Shown in pieces: positions 44,341-53,168 of a stretch of DNA of 64,000 bases; within the stretch, counting starts at the first letter, position 1; each line of letters starts with the position of its first letter. The position numbers and the translations under genes were made by a program. The notes beneath the pieces were generated by a model. The model saw nothing but the letters and a program-made list of their open reading frames with translations, searched no databases and was not told where the DNA came from. Location: assembly GCF_020405185.1 (NCBI RefSeq), contig NZ_CP084463.1, positions 62,001 through 126,000 on the forward strand. The letters are read 5' to 3'. The stretch is from Halomicrobium salinisoli. Lineage in GTDB: Archaea > Halobacteriota > Halobacteria > Halobacteriales > Haloarculaceae.

Positions 44341-45976
44341 CTACTTCGGTAGCGACGCCGCGTCGAGGTCCAGTCCGTCGAACTTCCGGACGGCGTAGGC
44401 GTACCCCAGGCCGCCCGAGACGGCGACCAGGGCGAGGAACGTCCCCCAGTCGACGAGCGTCGTCTGTATCGCGTGGGCGCCGGTGGCCGTTCCGTCGGCC
44501 TGGTACAGTCCGATCCAGCCGACGACGACGCTCCCGACGAAGTGGCCGAACCGCGGGACCAGCGATGGCTCGACGCGCTCCTCGTTCCCGTGGGCCGACG
44601 GATCGAACACGGGAACGGCGGCGCCGAGGCCCAGCGCGACGCCGGCGCTGGCCGGCAGCAGGGCCGCGGCCATCGCAGTCCGCGCGAGGGCGACCGCTGG
44701 TCCGTAGGCGATCAGCCCGAGCGGAACCGAGAGCGCGACCAGCGGCGCCGCCAGTGCGAGGCCGGCCAGTGCACGCCCGCGGACCAGCGCGGCCCCCGAT
44801 TGCGCGCTCGTCAGCAGCAGCGACAGCTGGTCGCGGTCGGCGCCGAGTGGATTCAGGCAGACCGCTCCGCCGGCGACGACGACGGCCGCGAAGACTGCGA
44901 CGTCGGCCGCCAGCGGGACCAGGCTGTGGTTCGTCGCGGCCAGGACGAGCGGGCTCAACCAGATTGCGACCCCGGTCGACAGGTGCGACAGCAGATTCGG
45001 ATCGCGCCGCAGCCGGACGAGGTAGTGCCAGGCGATCCGGCGAGACGGCGTCCCGGACAGCGCCGCGTGGGGCGCGCGGCTCTCGACGCGTCCGTGGTCG
45101 TCGCTCTCGGTGACCGCGAGGTCCGACTCGATCCGGAACGCGGTCGCGGCCAGCAGCGGCAGGGCGACCGCGGCCCCCGCGCAGGCCGCGACCCCGTGGT
45201 CCGTCACTGGTCCGCCGACGGGGGCCAGCGCCGTCCCCGCGTACGCCTGGAGCGGCCGGCCGGGGAGCAGGACGGGAATGCCCCCCCTCCTCGCGGGTTT
45301 CGGCCAGGTACTGGAAGGCGACGATCGGTCCGAACGTGACGGCGACGCCGACGCTGGTGGTCGCCCACCGGGAGAGCGACAGCGTCCGGAGGAGCTGCCG
45401 GAACCACGCGCCGCAGCACCGGCCAGCGGCGAAGGCGACGCCGAGGGCGACCGTCCCGGTGAGTACCAGCAGGGCCACGGGGACCGGGCTCCGCGCCCCG
45501 TAGCCGATCGCTACCAGCATCGGCGACAGCAGGAGCGCGACGGGGACTGCCGTCGAGACACCGTCGACCGCCAGCTGGACGACCGTCACTGCACGGGGCG
45601 GCATCGCCGTCCGGACCAGCGAGTCGATCGTCCCGTACCGGCGGTCCGAGAACGCGCTCGCCCCGCCCGCGTAGAGCGCGAGCACGGCGATCACGACGAG
45701 GACGGCGCCGACCGTCCCCAGCGGGGGATCGCCGGCCGCCACCGCCGCGCCCGTCGTCGCCGCTCGCGGGACCGCCCAGGCGGTCGCGAGCAGCCAGACC
45801 GCGCCGAGGACGATCAGGCCCAGCCGCTGGTGGTCGTTCTCCCGCAGCCGCCGCAGGCGCACCCGCAGCTCCGTCCGGAGCAGGACCGCGCCGCCGCGCA
45901 GCGCGCGCCGGTTCGCGGACGGGCCGCTCCGCGGTCGCGCCGACGAGCGATCCGGGTCTCGTCGCCGCTCGCTCAT
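44341..45976 (-). pseudogene. ABC-2 type permease, interrupted by a single-base frameshift
   Basis: Two frames together form one permease of about 545 residues. The first part starts at 45976 (MSERRRDPDRSSARPRSG...) and runs to YLAETREEGG; a run of seven C at 45281-45287 (G7 on the coding strand) shifts the frame. With six instead of seven G the text continues as GIPVLLPGRPLQAYAGTALA and joins the second open frame (TDHGVAACAGAAVALPLLAA...) which ends at 44341. Several hydrophobic segments are present in both parts. A sequencing error or a true mutation are both possible; the homopolymer makes the first likely. It is translationally coupled to the ATPase gene (45973-45976 overlap). Confidence 0.85.
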
Positions 45977-46758
45977 AGGCGTCCAGCGGGCCCGTCTTCC
46001 CGCCGCGCCCGCCCGCGCTCGTCCTCGGTCAGTTCGACGAAGGCCCGCTCCAGTCCGTCGGCCACGTCGCCGTCGGCTCGACCGTCGGCGATCGCCTCGG
46101 GCTCGCCCTCGGCGACGAGCCGGCCGTCGTCGAAGACGCCGACGCGGTCGGCGACGGCCTCGACCACCGAGAGGACGTGCGTCGAGAGGACGACCGTGCC
46201 CCGCGAGCCGGCGTCGGCGATCAGCTCCCGGAGGGCCCTGGTCACGCCCGGATCCAGTCCGGACGTGGGCTCGTCGAGGAAGAGGACGTCCGGGTCGTGC
46301 TGGGCGGCCTGAACGAACCCCAGCTTCCGTCGCATGCCCGTCGAGTAGGCGTCGACTCGCCGGTCCAGATCGGTCGAGAGCGCCAGCGCATCACAGAGTT
46401 CCAGCGCGCGGTCGGCCACGTCGTCCCACTGGCGGTCCCTGATCGCCGCGGCGAACCGGAGCTGCTCCCGGCCGGTGAGCTCGTCGTACAGCGGCGGCGT
46501 CTCGGGGAGGTAGCCGATGCGGTCGACCAGCCGCGCCCGGTCCGCCGGGTCGACGCCGGCGACGCGCGCCGACCCCGACGTGGGCTCGACGAGGCCGGTG
46601 AGCAGCCGCAGCGTCGTCGTCTTTCCGGCGCCGTTCGGACCCAGGAAGCCGTAGACGCACCGGGACGGGATCCGGAGGTCGACCCCGTCGACGGCCGTCG
46701 TCGCCCGGTATCGCTTCGCCAGATCGTCCGTCTTGACGGCGTGCGGGGACCCGCTCAT
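45973..46758 (-). CDS. ABC transporter ATP-binding protein
   Basis: A 261-residue nucleotide-binding subunit. Walker A GFLGPNGAGKTTTLRLL, the signature region DAYSTGMRRKLGFVQA (degenerate LSGGQ), Walker B VLFLDEPTSGLDPG and switch His in VLSTHVLSVVEA are visible. The short C-terminal tail is acidic. It resembles the CcmA/NodI-type exporters that pair with ABC-2 permeases; the downstream permease overlaps it by 4 bp. Substrate unknown. Confidence 0.92.
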   Translation of the reverse strand: MSGSPHAVKTDDLAKRYRATTAVDGVDLRIPSRCVYGFLGPNGAGKTTTLRLLTGLVEPTSGSARVAGVDPADRARLVDRIGYLPETPPLYDELTGREQLRFAAAIRDRQWDDVADRALELCDALALSTDLDRRVDAYSTGMRRKLGFVQAAQHDPDVLFLDEPTSGLDPGVTRALRELIADAGSRGTVVLSTHVLSVVEAVADRVGVFDDGRLVAEGEPEAIADGRADGDVADGLERAFVELTEDERGRARREDGPAGRL

Positions 46759-46809
46759 CGGACGTTTCGTCTGACCGCTGGCGCAAAAAATCGACGCTGT
46801 CCAGCCGCA

Positions 46810-46911
46810 CTACTCCAGCGGCCGCGTCGAGTCGACGAGGTAGCCGCCCCGGCCGCCGGTCCCCGACGACCGCCGCGCGACCGTCCGAGCGCTCCGGGAT
46901 CCCTCGCCCAT
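46810..46911 (-). CDS. Possible 33-residue peptide, unknown function
   Basis: An ATG at 46911 opens a 33-codon frame (MGEGSRSARTVARRSSGTGG..., ending YLVDSTRPLE) that closes at 46810. The start lies next to an AT-rich divergent promoter region, which is what draws attention; the peptide is basic and Gly/Ser/Arg-rich, unlike the usual acidic proteome, so it could be noise. No ribosome-binding site is evident. Confidence 0.25.
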   Translation of the reverse strand: MGEGSRSARTVARRSSGTGGRGGYLVDSTRPLE

Positions 46912-46914
46912 GTC

Positions 46915-46999
46915 GTCATCTGGTGCAAATATTCGCCTATTGTCTAAATATTGTAAAACGCCGCAATGGATTTACGACACGATATAATTTGTATTATCG
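46915..46999. promoter_or_regulatory. AT-rich divergent promoter region of the terpene-synthase-like gene
   Basis: About 85 bp with unusually low GC between the possible small peptide (46911, minus) and the gene that starts at 47000. It contains gtctaaatattgtaaaac (about 46940) and gatataatttgtattatcg (about 46981). The latter provides a TATA-like element right before the plus-strand start and suggests a leaderless transcript or a start slightly downstream. Confidence 0.5.
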
Positions 47000-47965
47000 A
47001 TGCAGGCGACATCGAGGGCGAAGGAGGACGAGTCGATCGCAGACCGAATCGCGGGGACCTCGCTCCCGTCCGAGGCCACGCCGCTCCTGACGCGGTACGC
47101 AGAGGCCACCCGCGACAGGGACACGTTCCTCTGGCAGTGGCTCTACCACGTCCTGCCGTCCTTCCGACTGTCCTCGGTCCCGGACCGCTACGCGTCCGAG
47201 GCCCGGGCCGCGAAGTTCTACTACTCCTTTTACATGACCGTCGTCGACGACCTCTGTGAGCGCCACGGGGACCGGGCGACGTTTCAAGCGGGGCGGTCGC
47301 TCCCGTTCGACGGCGAGCACGCGGTCGACGAGGCGGCCGTCGACGACGAGTACCTGGCGCTCCTCGAGGACTCCTGGGACCTCACGGAGTCGCACCTCAC
47401 CGAAGCCCCGCGGTTCGAGGAGTTTCGGGAACTCGTCGAGTTCGACCTGCGCCAGTCGCTGAACACCATGGATTACAACCGCCTGGTCAACGAGCGCCCG
47501 GAACTGATCAACAAGCACGGCGCCGACGTCTGGGACAGCTACAACATGCTGCTGTTCAACTACGTCGACTTCGACCTGGTCTTCTCCCCGGCGTTCGACC
47601 GCCGGGACCTGGCGGCGCTCCGCGAGCTCACCGGCGACGCACAGCGGCTCCCGCGGATCGCGAACTGGGTCACCACCTGGGAGCGAGAGCTCCGCGAGGA
47701 CGACTACACGTCGAAGGTGGTCGTCGAGGCGATACGGCGCGACGTCGTCCGGCGCGACGAACTCCGGTCGTCGGACTCGACCGATGCGGTCGTCGAGCGG
47801 ATCGGCGAGTCCGACGTGGAGCGGGACCTCCTGCTGGCCTGGAACCGGACCTACCGGCGCCTGACCGAGCGCGACCACGGCATCGACAGCGTCGACGTCG
47901 ACGCGTTCCTCGACGGGATGCGATACCTCCTCGAGGTCGACGTGAAGGTCCGCGGGCGCAAGTGA
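47000..47965 (+). CDS. Putative class I terpene synthase
   Basis: A 321-residue helical protein. A bacterial-type Asp-rich motif DDLCE (D83, D84, E87; context SFYMTVVDDLCERHGD) is followed 139 residues later by N222-x3-T226-x3-E230 (ANWVTTWERELREDD), which matches the NSE/DTE metal triad of class I terpene synthases in order and spacing. An Arg-Thr-Tyr pair near the end (AWNRTYRRLTE) sits where many bacterial enzymes have an Arg-Tyr pair. A pyrophosphate-sensor Arg is not obvious at its usual place. Length suits a single-domain cyclase. The product is unknown, and a non-cyclising relative cannot be excluded. Confidence 0.6.
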   Translation: MQATSRAKEDESIADRIAGTSLPSEATPLLTRYAEATRDRDTFLWQWLYHVLPSFRLSSVPDRYASEARAAKFYYSFYMTVVDDLCERHGDRATFQAGRSLPFDGEHAVDEAAVDDEYLALLEDSWDLTESHLTEAPRFEEFRELVEFDLRQSLNTMDYNRLVNERPELINKHGADVWDSYNMLLFNYVDFDLVFSPAFDRRDLAALRELTGDAQRLPRIANWVTTWERELREDDYTSKVVVEAIRRDVVRRDELRSSDSTDAVVERIGESDVERDLLLAWNRTYRRLTERDHGIDSVDVDAFLDGMRYLLEVDVKVRGRK

Positions 47966-48058
47966 CCGCCCGGGCGACCCGAACTTCGCTGGCCGGTATC
48001 GATGCGTACGCTGGCAACTACTATTATATAGAATAAAACTCAACAGCGCATCGACCTG

Positions 48059-49069
48059 ATGGCAGATTACCCGCCAAGTGTGTACGAGTCGGTGTTTTAC
48101 GCCATTCAGAATCCGGCTCTAATTATCGATTACGAGTTCGAAATCCGGGACACCAACCCGGCCGCAGTGGAGTTCCTCAACTACGAGAGCCGGTCGCAGC
48201 TGCTGGGGACCCCCGTCACGGACGTCCTCCTCGACGAGGCGATCCTCGAGGACGTCGCGGACCGCGTCCGGCGGGACGAGCGGTGGTCCGGCGAGTGCGA
48301 ACTCGTGACCTCGGACGACCGCGTGCTCTACGGGTCCGGATCGGCGGTCCCCATCGACGTCGACGGCGCGCCCCCGCTCATCTGTGGCCTGTTCACCGAC
48401 CTCACCCAGCGGCGCCGGTACACGCGTTCGCTCCGGGTGCTCAACCGGGTCCTCAGACACAACATCAGGAACGAGGTCAACGTCATGTACGGTCACGTCG
48501 AGCGCATCGCGGCCCAGGTCGAGGACGAGGCCGCCGTCGACGCCCTCCGCGACGGGCTCGAGGGCCTGGTCGACCGGGCCGACGTCGCGCGGGAACTGGA
48601 CCTCCTCACCACGGAGAAGGCCGACGGCATCGTCAGCACGCTCCGGCTCGACCGGCACCTGGACTCGGCGGTCGCCAGCGCCGAGGCCGACTTCCCGGAG
48701 GCGACGTTCGTCTACGAGGGGTTCGAGCCCGTCGAGGTGGTCGCCGACGAGACCGTCACCCGGGTCGTCTCCGAGGTACTGAAAAACGCCGTCGACCACA
48801 ACGACGGCGATCCCCACGTCAGGGTGTCGCTGTCGGTCGACGAGGAGACCGCGGTCGTGTCCGTCGCCGACGACGGGCCCGGCGTTCCCCCCGAGCGACG
48901 CGACCGGATCTTCGGCCGCGAGGAGGTCGACCAGCTCCACCACGGCAACGGCCTCGGGCTGTTCTTCGTCGACCAGATGATGGACGTCTACGGCGGCGAC
49001 GTCCGGGTCGAGGACGGGCCCGACGGGGGCGCGGTGTTCAGGCTGTCGTTCTCGCGGGACCGCTCGTGA
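48059..49069 (+). CDS. PAS-domain sensor histidine kinase
   Basis: A 336-residue soluble kinase. A PAS domain (about 7-120, SVFYAIQNPALIIDYEFEIR...) is followed by the phosphoacceptor helix VLNRVLRHNIRNEVNVMYGH typical of haloarchaeal kinases, and the ATPase domain with N-box EVLKNAVDHNDG, G1 VADDGPGVPPERRDRIF and G2 HGNGLGLFFVDQ. No membrane segment or receiver domain is seen and no response regulator is adjacent. A TATA element (tattatatagaata, about 48018-48031) gives a short leader. The gene lies 93 bp after the terpene-synthase-like gene. Confidence 0.88.
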   Translation: MADYPPSVYESVFYAIQNPALIIDYEFEIRDTNPAAVEFLNYESRSQLLGTPVTDVLLDEAILEDVADRVRRDERWSGECELVTSDDRVLYGSGSAVPIDVDGAPPLICGLFTDLTQRRRYTRSLRVLNRVLRHNIRNEVNVMYGHVERIAAQVEDEAAVDALRDGLEGLVDRADVARELDLLTTEKADGIVSTLRLDRHLDSAVASAEADFPEATFVYEGFEPVEVVADETVTRVVSEVLKNAVDHNDGDPHVRVSLSVDEETAVVSVADDGPGVPPERRDRIFGREEVDQLHHGNGLGLFFVDQMMDVYGGDVRVEDGPDGGAVFRLSFSRDRS

Positions 49070-49076
49070 CCCCCCG

Positions 49077-50660
49077 TCACTCCAGCAGCAGCCGCGTCGG
49101 GTCGGCGAGGTAGCCCGTCAGCGCGTCGAGGAACCGGGCGGCCTCGGCGGCGTCGACCACGCGGCGGTCGACGGCCAGCGAGAGCGGGAGCGTCGGCGCG
49201 GCGACGACGCCGCTCCCCGGTTCGCCGTCGAGGTCGACGCCGTCGGGGAGGGCGCTGACCGCGACGGGCCGCTCCCGCAGTTCGCCCACGGCCAGGACGG
49301 CGGTCTGGGGCGCCCTGATCACCGGGTCGGCGTGCTCGCCGCCGGCGTCGGTCACGGTGAACGTCGCCGTCTCGGTCTCCGCCGCGTCGAGGGTCCCCTC
49401 GCGGGCGCGCGCCGTCAGATCCTCGAGCTCCGCGGCCAGCGCCAGCAGCCCCTTCCCGTCGACGTCCTCGACGACCGGGACGGTCCGGTCGGCGTCCGTC
49501 GCCGCGGCCACGCCGACGTTGCGGACGCCCTCGTAGACGACCTCCTCGCTCTCGCCGTCGAGCTTGGCGTTGAGGACCGGGTACTCCCGCAGCGCGGCGG
49601 CGACGGCCGTCAGCAGGAACGGCATGTCGGTCAGGGTCACGTCGCGCTCCTCGGCCAGCGGGCGCAGGCGCTCGCGGGCCCGCACCAGTCCGGGCACGAC
49701 GGCGGTCTCGTGGTGGGTCGCGTGGGGAATCTCCCGCCGGGCGCGGGCCAGTCGCTCGCCGACGGCCCGGCGCGCGCCGTCGTAAGGTTCGCGGCGGTCC
49801 GGGGCGACCCCCTCGACGGCCCCTCCGGCGACGGTCTCCGCGGCCGTCGCGTCGTCCGCCGCTCCCGCCGCCTCGGCGGACGACTCGCTCTCGGCGGCCG
49901 CTCCTCCCTCGCCGTTCTCGCGGGCCTGTCCGTCGCTCACGCGGCTGACGACGGAGGTGGGTCCCGACTCGCCGTCGGACTCCCCGCCGTCGTCCGCGCC
50001 GACGCGGCTGACGACGGAGGTCGGTCCGTCTCCTTCCCCGTCGTCCGCTTCCTCGTCGGCCGCTTCCCCGTCGTCCGCGCCGACGCGGCTGACGACCGAC
50101 GTGGGGCCGTCGGCGCTCCCGTCATCGGTCGCCTCGTCGTCTCCCCTCTCGGCGGCCTCGCGGACGTCCGACTCGGTGACGCGCCCGCTCGGTCCGCTCC
50201 CCTCGACGGCGGCGATCTCCACGTCCAGCTCCCGCGCCAGGCGGCGGACGTTCGGCGGGGCGAACACGCGACCACCTTTTGCGGAGACGCCGCCCTCGGT
50301 CGCAGTCTCGCCGTCGGCGTCGCTCTCGGCCGTCCCGCTCGCCGCTTCGGCGGTCTCGTCGCCCGCCTCGCCGTCGCCCTCGCCGGCGGGCGCGAGGTCC
50401 TCGGCCGCCTCGGCGGCCGCCTCGTCGGCGACCTCGATGGCTGCGATCACGTCGCCCTCGGCGACGACGTCGCCGGCGTTGGCGCGCAGTTCCCGGACGG
50501 TCCCCGCGACGGGCGAGGGGACGTCGACGGCGGCCTTGTCGGTCTCCACCTCGGCGAGCACCTGCTCTGCCTCGACGGCGTCGCCGGGTGCGACGCGCCA
50601 CGCCAGTATCTCGCCCTCGTCGACTCCCGACCCCAGATCGGGGAGCCTGAACTCGAACAT
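49077..50660 (-). CDS. 2-oxo acid dehydrogenase E2 (dihydrolipoyl acyltransferase), atypical active site
   Basis: A 527-residue E2 subunit starting at the ATG at 50660. The lipoyl domain (1-80) has the lipoylated Lys at 42 (EVETDKAAVDVPSP); a peripheral-subunit-binding domain lies around 135-170 (PPNVRRLARELDVEIAAVEG). The long acidic linker contains GPTSVVSRV three times. The catalytic domain follows, but the canonical DHRxxDG motif reads DRRVVDA ([18 protein letters not shown]): the catalytic His is Arg (codon CGC, one base from CAC) and Gly is Ala. Acyltransfer may be lost or altered. It lies next to lipA, yet E1 genes are absent. Confidence 0.85.
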   Translation of the reverse strand: MFEFRLPDLGSGVDEGEILAWRVAPGDAVEAEQVLAEVETDKAAVDVPSPVAGTVRELRANAGDVVAEGDVIAAIEVADEAAAEAAEDLAPAGEGDGEAGDETAEAASGTAESDADGETATEGGVSAKGGRVFAPPNVRRLARELDVEIAAVEGSGPSGRVTESDVREAAERGDDEATDDGSADGPTSVVSRVGADDGEAADEEADDGEGDGPTSVVSRVGADDGGESDGESGPTSVVSRVSDGQARENGEGGAAAESESSAEAAGAADDATAAETVAGGAVEGVAPDRREPYDGARRAVGERLARARREIPHATHHETAVVPGLVRARERLRPLAEERDVTLTDMPFLLTAVAAALREYPVLNAKLDGESEEVVYEGVRNVGVAAATDADRTVPVVEDVDGKGLLALAAELEDLTARAREGTLDAAETETATFTVTDAGGEHADPVIRAPQTAVLAVGELRERPVAVSALPDGVDLDGEPGSGVVAAPTLPLSLAVDRRVVDAAEAARFLDALTGYLADPTRLLLE

Positions 50661-50734
50661 GCCTCGCACTGCTACGTCCTCGGTCAAACCGTCTTTGATC
50701 AGCCGACCGGACTGACGGGACGCTCGCCGCGGAC

Positions 50735-51712
50735 TCAGTCGCCCGCCCGCGCCCGCCGGCGCGCCTCGGCGGGGTCCTCGCCGTCGAGGACGGCTTCTAC
50801 GAACAGCTCCCCGGCGCGATACGACGACCGGACCATCGGCCCGGACGCGCAGTAGAGGAAGCCCAGCTCCTCCTCCGCCACCCGCCGCCAGGTGTCGAAG
50901 GCGTCGGGGTGGACGTACTCCGAGACCTCCAGGTGCGAGCGGGAGGGCTGGAGGTACTGGCCCAGCGTCACCACGTCGACGCCGACCTGCCGGAGGTCCG
51001 AGAGCGCCTGGTACACCTCGTGGGCGTACTCGCCGACGCCGAGCATGAGGCTGGTCTTGACGTAGCACTCGGAGTCGCGGGCGGCCTGCCGCAGCACCGA
51101 GAGCGACTGCTCGTAGTTCGCCCGACGGTCCCGCACGGGCCACTGGAGTCGCTCGACCGTCTCGACGTTGTGCGCGAAGACGTCCGGTCCGGCGTCGAGC
51201 ACTTTCTGCACCAGTTCCGCCTCGCCCCGGAAGTCGGGAACGAGGGCCTCGACGAGGATGCCGGGGTGGCGCTCCTTGATCGCCTCGATGGTCCGCGCGA
51301 AGTGGCCGGCGCCCTGGTCGGGCAGGTCGTCGCGGTCGACCGACGTGAGCACGACGTAGTCGAGGCCGATGTCGGCGACGGCGTCGGCGACCTGCTCGGG
51401 TTCGTTCTCGTCCGGCGGGTCCATCCCGCCGGTCTCGACGTCGCAGAAGTTACAGCCCCGCGAGCAGCGGTCGCCCAGCAGCATGAAGGTGGCCGTCCCG
51501 GGGCCGTCCCGGCCGCCCTCGGCGGCATCCGCCGCCTCGGCATCCGGAGGCGCGTTCGCGCCTCCCGACCAGCACTCTCCCATGTTCGGGCAGTTGGCCT
51601 CCTCGCAGACAGTGTGGAGGTCCCGCTCCCGGAGGGACTGCTTGATCTCGGTGAAGCGCTCGCCCGACGGCGGTCGGGTCTTGAGCCAGTCGGGCTTGCG
51701 AGCGCGACTCAT
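50735..51712 (-). CDS. lipA: Lipoyl synthase
   Basis: A 325-residue radical SAM enzyme that inserts two sulfurs into octanoyl-protein to form lipoyl groups. The auxiliary-cluster motif [17 protein letters not shown] (Cys spacing CX4CX5C) and the radical SAM motif [10 protein letters not shown] are visible, with the family C-terminal RSSYRAG. An insert of about 20 acidic residues ([18 protein letters not shown]) between the two clusters is a haloarchaeal addition. It is upstream of the E2 gene in the same direction, 74 bp apart. Confidence 0.96.
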   Translation of the reverse strand: MSRARKPDWLKTRPPSGERFTEIKQSLRERDLHTVCEEANCPNMGECWSGGANAPPDAEAADAAEGGRDGPGTATFMLLGDRCSRGCNFCDVETGGMDPPDENEPEQVADAVADIGLDYVVLTSVDRDDLPDQGAGHFARTIEAIKERHPGILVEALVPDFRGEAELVQKVLDAGPDVFAHNVETVERLQWPVRDRRANYEQSLSVLRQAARDSECYVKTSLMLGVGEYAHEVYQALSDLRQVGVDVVTLGQYLQPSRSHLEVSEYVHPDAFDTWRRVAEEELGFLYCASGPMVRSSYRAGELFVEAVLDGEDPAEARRRARAGD

Positions 51713-51796
51713 TGGCTGGTGATTCGGCCGGAGCGATGAAAAGCGTGCGGTCCCGCGGCGGGACGGCCCAGTCGCCCGCGGACGACCCGTACCCCG

Positions 51797-52867
51797 TCAC
51801 TCCGCGAACCGGATCCCGAACTGATCCCGGATGTGGGCGGCGGCGGTCCCGCGACCGCGGTCGGCCGCCAGCCGGTCGCCGCAGGCCGTACCGACCTCCC
51901 GGAGCCACATCTGCTGGACGCTCACGAGGAAGGCCTCGCCCTCGTGCTCGTAGAACACCGGGCCGCCGGAGTCGCCGGGGACGTTGCGGTACTCGGCCTC
52001 AACGCCCTTCCCGCCGAAGTCGACGCACTGCTCCCACCCCTCCTCGACGGCCATCGCGGTCACGCGACCGGTCGTGCGCCCGCTCGACGTGCCGATCTTC
52101 TCCACCTCGTGGTCGCCGGTGAGAAACAGCGCCAGGCCCCACTCGCTGACCGCGCCGCCGACGGGCCGCCGCTCCGGGCCGATCAGTTTGATGTCGTCGC
52201 CGAGGTCAAGTTCCGCCGGTACGACCAGCGCCACGTCGCGGTGCTGGTCGTACCGCTCGATCGGGCCCAGATCGCGGCCGTTCTGGGTGGTCCAGGAGCC
52301 GACGGCGCGGTCGCGATCGCAGGGCTTCCAGAGGTGGGCGGCGGTGAGCAGGCGCGGCTCGCCGCCGTCGAAGACGCGACAGCAGGCCGTGCCGAAGGTG
52401 CCGCCCTCCGCGGCCTCGACGATGACGCCGCCGGGCACCGGGTCGAAGTCGGCGTCGTTATAGCATGCACCGAGCCCGCGGTCCAGGGCCGTCTCGACGG
52501 ATATGGGGACCCCGCCGACGTCCTCCGGGAGGTCGACCGCCGCGTCCCCGCTCGCGAGTTCGACCCCAAGCCGGAGGCCCGGGCGGCCGCCGTACTCGAC
52601 GTCGCTGCGGACCACCTTCAGCCCGACGACGCCGTCGAGGTCTGCCAGCCGCTCGCCGAGCCGTTCCCGTGCGGTCCAGACTGCCTCGACGTGGGCCTTC
52701 CAGGTCCGGGGCACTCTGTCTTCGCGAGCGATCTCGTCGCCCGCGTGCAGCGTCGGCACTCGCACCTGACCGAGGAGTCCGGTCCGGACGGAACAGCCGG
52801 CCGTCGCGAGGCTCGCGGCAGATCCGACCGTCCCTAAGAAAGCTCGTCTCCCGAACCGATCGTCCAT
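51797..52867 (-). CDS. Secreted chymotrypsin-like serine protease, Tat lipoprotein
   Basis: A 356-residue exported protein. Signal GRRAFLGTVGSAASLATAGC has the twin Arg and a lipobox with Cys at 25. The catalytic triad of the chymotrypsin fold is visible: His in RLLTAAHLWKPC, Asp in YDQHRDVALVV, Ser in YRNVPGDSGGPVFYEH. The region before the His (about 60-150, LADLDGVVGLKVVRSDVEYG) is a separate extension domain. It probably cleaves proteins outside the cell; target unknown. It is transcribed divergently from the helicase gene. Confidence 0.8.
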   Translation of the reverse strand: MDDRFGRRAFLGTVGSAASLATAGCSVRTGLLGQVRVPTLHAGDEIAREDRVPRTWKAHVEAVWTARERLGERLADLDGVVGLKVVRSDVEYGGRPGLRLGVELASGDAAVDLPEDVGGVPISVETALDRGLGACYNDADFDPVPGGVIVEAAEGGTFGTACCRVFDGGEPRLLTAAHLWKPCDRDRAVGSWTTQNGRDLGPIERYDQHRDVALVVPAELDLGDDIKLIGPERRPVGGAVSEWGLALFLTGDHEVEKIGTSSGRTTGRVTAMAVEEGWEQCVDFGGKGVEAEYRNVPGDSGGPVFYEHEGEAFLVSVQQMWLREVGTACGDRLAADRGRGTAAAHIRDQFGIRFAE

Positions 52868-53168
52868 CGTGTACTGTCATACGAGTGTCACAGGTTGCCT
52901 CCTTTCGGTAGTGACGACTATCCGCGACGAGCCGGTAGCTATCCGTAAGTACCGTCTGCGAGCGGCTGGCTGGCGTGCGAGAAGCTGCGAACGGGCGGAC
53001 CGCCCGAGCCGTGATCTCGACGCCCGGCCGACCGGGACGTGTGGTGTCAGGTCGCGCATGCCGTAGCAATTGAACGCAATGACCCACTGGAAGGGCGCCG
53101 GGGCGCCCTTCGATGTGTGAATAGTTTCAATTTCTACTATAGAAACGCCTATATCGACGCGGTGCCCG
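52868..53168. other. 301-bp intergenic region between divergent protease and helicase genes
   Basis: It contains no convincing gene. It holds the protease promoter near 52868-52920, a perfect palindrome at 53090-53111, and, just upstream of the helicase start, an AT-rich TATA-type stretch (gtttcaatttctactatag, about 53126-53145). I see no tRNA or structured RNA here beyond the palindrome. Confidence 0.5.
53090..53111. promoter_or_regulatory. Perfect 10-bp inverted repeat upstream of the helicase gene
   Basis: GAAGGGCGCC (53090-53099) and GGCGCCCTTC (53102-53111) with a 2-base centre. It lies about 20 bp upstream of the TATA-like stretch of the helicase promoter, where an operator or activator site would be expected. 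As RNA it would also form a tight hairpin. Confidence 0.4.

Noticed and set aside
42875..45976. A permease-dihydrolipoyl dehydrogenase fusion protein
   Set aside because: The continuity is caused by the frameshift in the C7 tract; the middle part of the fused frame is Arg-rich and antisense-like, and lpdA has a normal start at 44287.
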